A DNA stretch of 64,000 nt from Isoetes taiwanensis. Its lineage: Eukaryota; Streptophyta; Lycopodiopsida; Isoetales; Isoetaceae. Position 1 is the first letter of the stretch, and each line of letters begins with the position of its first letter. Position numbers and translations under genes: made by a program. This document shows positions 55,530-64,000 of this stretch, piece after piece. The stretch lies in the NCBI GenBank assembly GCA_021234155.1, contig JAJEKV010000191.1, forward strand, positions 176,842 to 240,841. The letters are read 5' to 3'. The notes beneath the pieces were generated by a model. It worked only from the letters and a program-made list of their open reading frames with translations, did no database searches and was not told the origin of the DNA.

Positions 55530-57297
55530 TGTGGCGTTCGGCCACGGTATACACTCGGGGCGTATATTTATGCTGCCACGTCGCAGCATTACCGCCACCC
55601 GGTGGCGGTAATACGCCCAGCGTATAGCCAAAGTAGGTAGCCTAGAGCAACTTTTGCCTAAATATGCATTAGTATTAATGTGCACATTTTTCCAATGTAC
55701 ACATTAATGTAGGCACATTTCCATGTAACCCACTTGATGCCAAGTGGAAGGCCCATACCCTGGAGTGCAACTAATATTGCACATTTTCAAATGTACACAT
55801 TCATTTAATGTACACACATTTTCCATGTGACATTTGGGTCTACATTTCCATGTAGGCACATTTAGCCACCTAGCCCTTAAAGGCAAAATTGGGCCCATTA
55901 CAGTATCCCACATGCCAAAGGGGATAGTGGAAACTAACCACCCCACTTGTCTCATATATAGGGTTGGAAACCTAACTAACTAATTTTGATTTTAGGGCTT
56001 GAGCTTTCTTGTTTGGTACGCCTCAACTGACCAAAAGCAGCATCAATTCATTGCAGGAGAATTGCAACACTTAGTTTCTCTAGATTGGCGTTTACAGGCG
56101 GGGACGGTGAGGCTTCAGTCCGGGAGGAGCCCCTCCAGGACCCGAGGTGGCCGGCCAATTAGATAGTCTAAACCCTATTTTAGTCATTTGGCAACCAGTG
56201 GGGTTTGGCCCTGTTAGATTGGCCATAGCGAACCCTCTAGATCTGAATGGCAGTTCTAACTAAGAGGCAACTCTATGTTATAGATTAGATTTAGTTCTTT
56301 AGTTCTCGTAGAAGTATATGGATGATCTCTATGAACTCCTTGTATTTATTGGGAAGGGGTGGTGAGGCCTAAAGAAGCTTTATGTAGTTGATGCTCCTAG
56401 AGTAGCCTCTCTAGCACTACTTTACATGAGATTCTTGGCTTTGTGCAGAGAGCCACACACAGTTGTGGGTGAAGGGGCGGGCTTGGCGGCTTATAAGAGG
56501 TTCATGTTCCCCGACTCATGTGAAACGACCCCTGGTGTGTGTTAAGGGGGTCAGCGTGACTAGGTCTAATGAAAGCGCACCCAGCTAGCGTGTGGGCAAG
56601 ACATGGGCTCGACTGCTAAATTGAGGTGAGGTGAATATGACCTTCCATTGAGTTCAAGTCCAGTCTGAGGTGGCCCTCTAGTCACTGAGTCGGCATTGTG
56701 ATCACGGAGGGAGAGATCCCCTACACACTTGCTCGGACTGGGGAGATGTAACCCGGGGATATAGCCCCCTCGGCTATCAGTGAGACCACGGTCGGGTCCC
56801 AACACTTTTCAGCCTACTGCACGCAAAGTGTGTGCACGGGAAGAGGCGGATGAGTGGACAACCCTAGGCCATGTTCTTATACCCGGTATTAATCATTACC
56901 CATGACCATGCACCTTTGAACTCGGAGACCCAAACTTGTCAGTCCATCCCACGTATGCGAGGCCTTGGGTAGGATTCCCTATGTGATGTGCTGATCTTAA
57001 GTCTATCGCAGGATATGTGGAGGACCATCCTTAGCCCAGCGATGGTCATATGATGTTGTCTTATATTACTTTCTCTTACGACATGTATGTATGTTTTACG
57101 CTTCCCGCTGACTAGGTAGGCCGAGGGAGGCGGGGTGCAATGACCCTTCCACTCTTCCCACTTTGGGACCGTTACGGTTCTGCGGTGTCATGTGAAGGAG
57201 GCTTAGCCTACTGTATTTAACATGGTGGTATAGAGGATGAACTCACGGTTGTATACGGTGAGTGCCTTGCGCAGGTACATCACGAGTGAGGGAGATC
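55530..57297 (+). repeat. Ty3/gypsy LTR 2, shared between two internal regions
   Basis: Starts TGTGGCGTTCGG at 55530 and matches LTR 1 over ~1.75 kb, including TATATA (55955-55960). It is followed at about 57305 by GAGCTATGTTCTTGGAGACC, the start of the internal region, as after LTR 1. It is therefore preceded by a 3' polypurine tract and followed by a 5' leader. Indels are frequent. Confidence 0.75.
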
Positions 57298-57508
57298 CTG
57301 ATGTGCTCGAGCTATGTTCTTGGAGACCAAGAGCAAAGCAGCCGCTGTTCCCGATAGCACTAACGTGAGGATCCTCCAAACCTCGAGAAAAAATGAGAAA
57401 ATTTTTTCTACTCATTTTTTGTAGTTTATGCTAATTTAGTACTTGATTAAAATGGAATAAAGCGTAAAAGACGCTAAAAATTGATAGACCAACATCAAAA
57501 GTAGGGTG

Positions 57509-57770
57509 GTCTCACCGCGTGGCGCGAGGCCGATTTCTACATTCTAGAAATCCGGGCTGGGGCATAGCGTGTGAACGTGGCACCGACACCAAAAATTGTA
57601 AATTGGTAAAATATCACGGTAATTCTAAATTTAAGCTAAATTGAAATGGAGATTTACAGCATGTTGCATATTGAGCAGCAGTGGAGCCCCACACCATGTC
57701 TCATACGTCAGCGCCGGGGGCGGGTTTACGGATTTTAAATGAGAATTTTGCGGTATAGCGATAATGAACC
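57509..57770. repeat. Compound palindromes P1' and P2' of element 2
   Basis: P1' at about 57509-57576 keeps the inner arms GATTTCTA / TAGAAATC, but its outer right arm has lost bases. P2' at about 57703-57770 is poorly kept. Same places as P1 and P2. Confidence 0.65.
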
Positions 57771-57836
57771 TGCAAAATAGGTGTTTTAGATGCCTTAGAC
57801 AGCAAAAGGTAGTTAAAAGTTGACCTAAAATTGGCC

Positions 57837-57844
57837 TATAAATA
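57837..57844 (+). promoter_or_regulatory. TATAAATA box, module 1 of element 2
   Basis: Context TTGGCCTATAAATAGGAGCG, matching 40156-40163 despite indels in the surrounding sequence. Confidence 0.45.
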
Positions 57845-57889
57845 GGAGCGGACCCCTCCCATTTTACGTCCCTTCCGAGAACTTAGCTA

Positions 57890-59220
57890 AATCTTTATCA
57901 AAGCTGGTAACAGCTCCGTCGACAAGCCAGTAAAATGATAGCCCTTACAGAAAGCGGGCCCCGCAAGGAAGCCTAAGCAAGGCGGATCCTCCGGCGCCCG
58001 GCGTCTCCAGAGGCCTTTTCACGAGGATTCGCCGGGAGCGCCTTCTCCGCGTCATGGATCGCCGTCGGCGAGGAATCGAGAATTCCGGGCGACGACCACA
58101 GTCTTGGAGACTGACAGGCGGGCGTCATGAGTGAGATCCTCGAAAAATTGCAGCGGGAAGCTGAGGGGAAGCGGGGGCGGCGGGAACAGCACGAGGGGCG
58201 CCAGCCACGAGGCCGAGAGCGAGGCCGAACCCACCAATAGGCCAGAACAGCGGTGAGATCCCTGCGGGAGGCGGTGCGGCAACCGCCCATATACGCCGGA
58301 GGAAGAGGCCGACCCTGCCGCGCTTGCGTCCACAAGAATGCAAAGTCAAAAAAGCCTTCGCCGGGAGCGAAGGAATCAAGGAGGTGAGGAAGGCAGCCCG
58401 TGGCGGATCAAGAAGGAGGAGGGCCAAGGCCATCAAAGGCGAGGCAAAGAGGAAGGCTGGTCCAAGGTTGCAGGAAGAGAAGGCGAGAGAACCTTGTCAT
58501 CAACCTTGGCCCGGGTGGGAAAGGAGACCCAGCCCCTCACAGGCGATTAGGACCAAGACTAGGAGGCATGAGGAGGCAGGCAAGCTACTGCAAAGCCCCA
58601 GTGCAGGAAGAGGTACGGCGGGAGGCGGCCCAAGGCGAGGAGGAGGGAGGCAGGCGGTGGCTGAAGCCCCACCATTTCCTAGCGTGGGGGATAGGGTCAA
58701 GACCCCACAGCCTTGGGAAGCATTAGACCCTGCAAGGTCTGTGTCAGGAGAGCTAGCATGCCTCTAGGCGAGAGTGGGAGGCCTACAACACCTGTGCAAG
58801 GGCTGGGTAAAGCAGATTAGAAAGCTGGGCACGGCAGAGGCAGGACACACAAAGCCCCTCCACCAAAAGCCCAGAAGAAGAAGCCCCACGAGCACCCCGG
58901 GAAAAGCGGAGCAAGAAGCGGGGGAGGAAACTGAGGGCCTCAGGAGATCCCGCCACTTCCAGGAAAGAGTGCGGACTCACATTGATTCCCGAGCGCCCGT
59001 TCAGTCTGGTCGCGAAGTCATTCAAGAATATGAACATCGTGTAGCCGAGGCGAGATATTGCTTTGTGTTTGCAAGAGGCGACAGCGCACATGTAAAATGC
59101 AAAAAGCATTTTGAATTCCAGCGGCACACTGATTACTTGCTTGAAGAAGGGTTACCCTCATGAGGCTGAGGATATGTATCTTGCCCGGGGCACATCAGGT
59201 GAGAGCGACCTTGAGTTTGA
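57890..59220 (+). pseudogene. Leader module 1 frame of element 2, unrecognised
   Basis: Counterpart of 40200-41515. The last part is the clearest: frame 58774-59163 runs 129 codons to a stop, with EQEAGEETEGLRRSRHFQER and HVKCKKHFEFQRHTDYLLEE. The upstream part is Arg/Lys/Gly-rich and frameshifted. No known domain identified. Confidence 0.4.
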
Positions 59221-59354
59221 AATAACTGAAAAATTTTGTTAACAAAAGAAAATTTGTGAAAAATAAAGTGTCAAACCTTGTTCAAATAGGTCAAGATATA
59301 CGATCCTAGCTTTTGTTTCAATTAAATTAGAGTTTTGAGCAACATTGGGGAGCG

Positions 59355-59635
59355 ATGTCATCTCACCTGCGTCAGCGCCGAGGACTGATTTCTACATTCT
59401 AGAGGTCGGGTGCGGGGCGCTAGCGATGAACATGTAAGATGCCCAAAACAGCTCAAATCGACCAAACTAGGGGTCAATTCTGCCTAACTCGATGAGTTTA
59501 ATTGGAATTACAGTCTTAGATCACCTAAATTGAGTAATCCTAGCCCAATTAGGACCTATATATATACGACCAGCGCCGAGGAACCCGATTTCTACATTTT
59601 AGAAATGGGCTGCATAGCATTAATGAACCCGTCAC
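59355..59635. repeat. Compound palindromes P3' and P4' of element 2
   Basis: P3' at about 59355-59430 and P4' at about 59562-59633 keep GATTTCTACATT(C/T)TAGA cores, while the outer right arms read GATGAAC or AATGAACC instead of GTGAGACC. Confidence 0.65.
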
Positions 59636-59804
59636 CATTCTTCACTAAATGATCTCCAAATTGCACAGCAATAAGTTGTTAGCTCTCCTTAGCGTATTAC
59701 TCAAACCCTAGAAATATACTTCAAACTTTGCATCACTTAATAGGTTAAATTGCCTAATCTCGATGAGGTCCCAAGTCTTTTAGAATTAAGAGTTTTCGCT
59801 TACC

Positions 59805-59812
59805 TATAAATA
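59805..59812 (+). promoter_or_regulatory. TATAAATA box, module 2 of element 2
   Basis: Context TTACCTATAAATAAGTTCC, same as at 42114. Confidence 0.45.
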
Positions 59813-59859
59813 AGTTCCCCATTTCTCCAATTGGTGCCACGCAAAATTAGCTCCCCCAC

Positions 59860-61441
59860 TTGCTTGATCTTTGAGGCTCACTGGCTTACGCATGGACGAC
59901 ACCACCCCTTTAATGCTAGATCAATGGCTACTGATTTGTGATGAGTACGGCGCCCCGGTGCCCCATCTGCGAGGCTGGGATGTCAATGACATCTTCAAGT
60001 CACATGAGAAAGAGAGCAACATCCAAGCTACAGTGCAACCCCGGTATATATAGGCGGTGCTAGCGGAATTCCGAGGCTAAGGTAGGACCCTCCCTTGTCC
60101 AAGTCCCCTTGCATACAGGATGCCGTTCCCACTTGAGTCCCTTCAAAAGCGGCCTTGAGATATTTAACATAAGCCAAAATATACAAACTAATAAGGCATG
60201 AGGCTACAGATTACATAGTCTGACAGGCCGGGACCATTAGCCTTTTCTCTTACGCGCCGCCCTAGCCATCTTCTTATCCCACCCATGAGAACCCGATGGG
60301 GGCAACCCTCCCAGCTCTAAGGTGGAGACCCCATACGTGGCGAGAGGAGGAAGAGCAAATACTCTTTGCCGGTATCAACAAACACAGGCAAGAGGGATGA
60401 AGAGAGTGGGACAGCAGCGAGGATTTTACTTACGAATTTCGACTCGAGACGAAGAGCAGGCGCTGGGAAGGCGAGGCGATCCAATTTCGGCGAGAGCGGC
60501 GGGGAGCATCGGAAGTTGCCCCGCCGGGCTGGGCATACAAGCCTAGCCTATCATCATCGGCGGAAGATATGCCTCACCGGCGACATCGAGAACACTCCGG
60601 AGTCTGCGGGGAGAGGGCTGAGTTGGGCGGGCCCCGCTCCCACCAGCTACTTGGCCAGTTGATATGGGCGACTTCATCGTCAGGGAGCCTCGAGACTTCC
60701 CACGCCTTCCGTGAGGGAGTCAGGCACCACCTACAAAGGGGAGGCGACCTCAGATATCGGCCCTCTGGCCCGGCCTTAAGGCAATTGATGGGCCGGCCGG
60801 GCTGCCAGCAGAGGAGGAGTTCACCAAGCCCCTCCAAGAGCGAGATGGGGGATCAGTGGGAAGACCACGAGTATCCTAATGCAGGTCCTTCCAATATCCA
60901 CTTACACTTAAAAGGAGAAGAATGGAGCCTGGAGGCTCAGCCTGCCACAATTGAAGAGGAGCCTCTGAGGGGAGCTCAGCGAGTAGAGGTGGCCAGGAGT
61001 GCATTTGAAGCCTGGTGGAAGCCCAAACAAGCGGAGGAAACGGCGACACACAGCGGCAATTCAGTGCTACCTGCTGATGGATGGGAGAATAAATTCACAC
61101 ATAGTTGATCAGGCGAAGAAGAATATTTATCTTGATTGCACTCTATTCCCGAGGAAAAGCCCGGCGGGCATGCTTTCGAATAAGCGGCAAATGTCGACTA
61201 TCTTTATGCTTAGTCAAGAGGGCAATAGCACTTGACCTCGCCACGACTTTGCCATCCCAAACGTCGGGGGAAGTGCATTGGCTAGCGGCCTTACATCCGA
61301 CGCGGGGTAGAGGCACAGGTAGGGAAGCCATCCGAGGGGAGGCTGCGCCCGGCCAGCATCGCTCGAACTTGGGTCACTTTCGGTAGGGGCGGCCCAGAGA
61401 TTAGAAGTTCTTGAACGCCCGTCTTCTGGCGATTCAAGACC
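59860..61441 (+). pseudogene. Leader module 2 frame of element 2, unrecognised
   Basis: Counterpart of 42160-43740. A clean start reads MRLTGLRMDDTTPLMLDQWL at 59871. A longer piece 60569-61108 carries QLMGRPGCQQ, EMGDQWEDHEYPNAGPSN, EEEPLRGAQRVEVARSAFEA and ADGWENK. Frames are broken between. Family unknown. Confidence 0.4.
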
Positions 61442-61715
61442 AAGCTAGACTCTTGATCCAGGAGACTTTTTGTATTTAAATATTATATGATATATAAATA
61501 CAATTACTGCTGCACTTTATGTTTTGTTGATATATATTTTACAATTATACCAACAAACATAAACAATACAAGAAGAACAAAATGGAACTAACCATATAGC
61601 CATTAATCCTTGTGGATGCGGCTAGAGGCTAAAAAGCCTTGGAGGAGCGACAAGCTGCGAGACCTTATAGAAAACAAACCAGCCCGAGACCACCTGGCAA
61701 GGAACCTATTTGAAG

Positions 61716-61717
61716 AT
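61716..61717. other. Empty A^T target site corresponding to Helitron H7
   Basis: Element 2 reads CTATTTGAAGA^TAGGAACCC, the same bases that flank H7 at 44004 and 46122 in element 1. Confidence 0.9.
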
Positions 61718-62930
61718 AGGAACCCATGACCCCGAGCGAGGAGATAGCCCAGGATGAGGACGGATCTGGAAGCGGATAAAACATTACTTATCCGTGCAAG
61801 CGGGAGTGGGTTGATTGAGCGAAATGCCTGTTCGAAAGCATCAGCTTCCGGAGGGAAGGAAGGGACAAGAAGAGGAGCAAGAAGGAGGTCTGATCCCAGG
61901 AATCTTGAGCTCAAGTTGAACAGACTGGAGCTTCGAGGAAGAGGAAGAAGCGAGGCTTTCGAGGAGCGAGAGGGAAAGGCGAGAGAACACACACGGAGGG
62001 GCGACAAAGAGATACAGGGGCCTCTACGACTACGGAAAGAAGGTAGATTCCGCTTGCTGGGCAATGTATGGAAGGCCCGGCTGGAGCAGTTCGGGGAGAA
62101 GCGGGTCGAGAGGGATTGGAAGGCGAGGCATGGGCGGGCCGAAATGGCGGAAATGCGGAAATGCTTATGGCATGAAGGATAGGACAAAGCGAGTTAGCGG
62201 CCAGCTTGAAAAGGAGCCTTCGGGTGGTGGAAGGGGGTGGTATGCAAGGCACCGCGGCTTAAGCGGCTTGTAAGTTTAGAAGTTTGCTAAAAGCCTTGGC
62301 GCCATTCGTTCAAAAGGGAACATAAGTCGGCATGATCTGGCCGGTTTACAGGTTCGCGGCAAAGGCAACAAATGATTCCGAGAAATATCACGGAGAGAGG
62401 GTGTGAGGCTAAGTGTATGTGCCGAGAAGTTGGGAGGCATCGCATTAGAAAGCTATATTGAGGGCTGAATGAGGAGATCCATAAGCCTGTGAGAGCAATA
62501 AACCCTAGAACGATGCTCCGGAAGCGGGAATCCAAGGCTATAAGCTTGCGAAATTCGAGGACACACCGAGAATGGCGGGCACAAGCGGCGTGCCTTGGGG
62601 AAAGGCAAAGGCGGCAGGGAAGCTACGACCCGAGGGCAGCGGTCCGAGTCCGGCCTAGAACCTTAATATGGTGCAGGAACGAGCGGCGGAGAAGAAGCGA
62701 GGTGTCCCGCTGGACCATGAGGAGAAGTCACGACTACTCCAAAAGCGATTGCAATCCCTTTTGCAAAAGCGTGCCCAAGGAAAAGGCAGGAGTGCATAAG
62801 CGGTTGTGCCGAGTACTTCCCGGCCAGACCCATGGGACAACAAAGCTGCCCCTCACGTCATGAGTGCAGCTCTACCGCCCGGAGTTGCAGGAGATTGGGG
62901 GCGCCACAATGTCCAGGGCGGCGGCAGCGA
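61717..62930 (+). pseudogene. Gypsy element 2 gag pseudogene
   Basis: Counterpart of 46122-47340. Frame 61754-62182 covers a charged N-terminal region (SGLIERNACSKASASGGKEG, ELRGRGRSEAFEEREGKARE), then VERDWKARHGRAEMAEMRK. The FAKAFKRHYVP-like block at ~62285-62315 is shortened. Frameshifted throughout. Confidence 0.5.
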
Positions 62931-62979
62931 AGGCCAGCGACTATATTGGTGATGCCTTATCTTTGCATAATAGATCTGA

Positions 62980-64000
62980 GCAAGCGAGCGATTATAAGGT
63001 AATTTCCGGTAGGGAAGGCTAAAGCTAAGTCCTTCATAGTCTTGATAGATTTCGGGGAAGTAGCCATAACTGCATCCCCGGAGATATGGTTGAATGTTGA
63101 AGTTGAAGCAGCTAAAGTCAAAACCAAGACCCGTTGTTTTTATAGAGTGGTGCAATAAAAATGGGAATGGCGGGCAAGAGAATTAGCCGACGGTAACACG
63201 AGGATTAATATCAGGATAGGAAGTAATGGGCATTGGAAGTATGACTTGATCATAGGGCCAGGTACCTTGGGCCAGCGGGGGGCCATTGCTCCGTATGGAA
63301 GCGGAAGGTGACCTTCCCCAGCGCCCGGCGGCAAGATCATTGAGATACGGGCCAAGATTTGACCCCATCATGCGATTACATGTCTTCCTAACCAAGTACA
63401 TCAGAGTGAGCAAGTGGCATACATGCTAAGCAGAGATTATTGAGCGGAATCAGAAGGAAGCAAAAAGAAGACAACGCGCTCAGCAAGTTACCCAAGAAGC
63501 AAATATCAAGCATCTGCGGAGTTCCATGATCTCTTTCCGGATGAGATCAAAGCGACTCCTCTCGCTAGGGGAATTAGAGGTGCGAGATAGCACTTTCGGG
63601 CAATTTCTAAAACCAACAAGCAAGGCTCCGCATATAGAATGACAACCACAGCGAGGTTAGCCGGTGAAGAAGCGATTCGCGAGGCTGCTTTCGGCCCTGG
63701 GATTTCATTAGACCTAGTGTCACCGCCGTTTGGAGCACCCATTCTTTGTCAAGAAGAAGGATGGATCTTTGAGGATGTTCACCAGGCCTATAGGCGATTG
63801 AATAAGCACACCGTAAAACAAGTATAAGCTCCCAAGATCAGACGACTTGATGGATCAGCTCAAAGGTGCAAGAATCTTCTCCAAAATGGGCGCAAGATTG
63901 AGTTATCATCAGATCCAGGATAAGGAAGAAGACATCCATAAGACACATAGAGCGGTATGGGCATTATGAGTTCGCGGTAATGCCTTTCGGCTTATCAAAT
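62980..64000 (+). pseudogene. Gypsy element 2 protease and N-terminal RT, cut by window end
   Basis: Protease region VLIDFGE (about 63039-63060) has lost the DSG triad by an indel. RT start: KPTSKAPHIE (63607), LVSPPFGAPILCQEEGW-like frame at 63713-63760, KKDGSL at 63755, LPRSDDLMDQLKGA near 63835-63870, GHYEF and MPFGLSN-like sequence at the very end. The catalytic motif lies beyond 64000. Confidence 0.6.

Larger units (their letters stand above)
37899..57297 (+). mobile_element. Ty3/gypsy chromovirus-like element 1, interrupted by three Helitrons and a gap
   Basis: Order: LTR 1, primer binding site, long leader with two palindrome/TATA modules, [H7], gag, protease, RT, RNase H, integrase, chromodomain-like segment, [H8, N gap, H9], polypurine tract, LTR 2. 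Protease-RT-RNase H-integrase order is that of Ty3/gypsy, and the chromodomain-like tail points to chromoviruses. All coding parts are broken by stops and indels, so it is non-autonomous as assembled. LTR 2 also serves as the left LTR of a second internal region. Confidence 0.75.
57298..64000 (+). mobile_element. Second Ty3/gypsy internal region (element 2), cut by window end
   Basis: Repeats the order seen at 39621-48400 but without H7: palindromes, TATAAATA, module 1 frame, palindromes, TATAAATA, module 2 frame, gag, protease, start of RT. Its right end lies outside the window. Indels relative to element 1 are dense. Confidence 0.75.

Overview
The window is repeat-dominated nuclear DNA of a land plant. 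Signs are a Ty3/gypsy retrotransposon with an initiator-tRNA-Met-type primer binding site, Ty1/copia gag, plant L1-type LINEs with RVT and zf-RVT domains, Helitrons, and a minus-strand gene remnant with ordinary GT-AG introns. I cannot name the species. No intact protein-coding gene is visible. The longest open frames (up to about 635 codons, rich in Phe, Pro, Leu, Ser or in Lys, Gly, Glu, Arg) are by-products of homopyrimidine/homopurine DNA, in which neither strand can form a stop codon.

Layout. 1-1728: left-truncated Helitron (H1, minus) carrying a pyrimidine tract, inserted in a copia gag remnant (1729-2650). 3513-37898: a head-to-tail array of an ~8.7-kb unit made of [Helitron 3' terminus + 5'-truncated LINE] - [short spacer] - [unrecognised multi-exon gene remnant] - [MULE-type MITE] - [AT-rich spacer]. 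Unit 1 is 4255-9899 with its LINE at 9900-12993. Unit 2 (12994-18959) has an internal deletion of ~3.8 kb and a younger LINE. Unit 3 (18960-37898) is split by two clusters of Helitrons. 37899-64000: a chromodomain-bearing Ty3/gypsy element (LTR 37899-39620; LTR 55530-57297) followed by a second internal region without an intervening LTR pair, so an LTR-int-LTR-int array. It is interrupted by Helitrons H7, H8 and H9 and by a 100-N gap.

The most striking content is a set of non-autonomous Helitrons. They share a 5' terminus (TCTTATATTATAA) and a 3' hairpin (TGCCCAGC-AAC-GCTGGGCA) followed six bases later by CTAG. Most carry 1.5-2 kb of almost pure homopurine DNA, always on the Helitron's own 5'-to-3' strand. 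They nest three deep (H3 in H2 in H4) or abut head to tail (H5-H6). All three Helitron-into-Helitron insertions lie within about 25 nt of the resident element's 5' end. The duplicated array and the second gypsy copy preserve the empty A^T target sites, so insertion without target duplication can be read directly at three loci.

A second unusual feature is the ~6.5-kb stretch between the gypsy primer binding site and gag (4.4 kb of element sequence once H7 is removed). It holds two modules, each with two ~66-bp compound palindromes, a TATAAATA box and a broken, unrecognised reading frame. Both gypsy copies keep this arrangement.

Caution: many coding copies differ by small indels concentrated at CAG/CTG trinucleotides, and the region right of the N gap is especially rough. 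Part of the apparent decay may be consensus error rather than biology.
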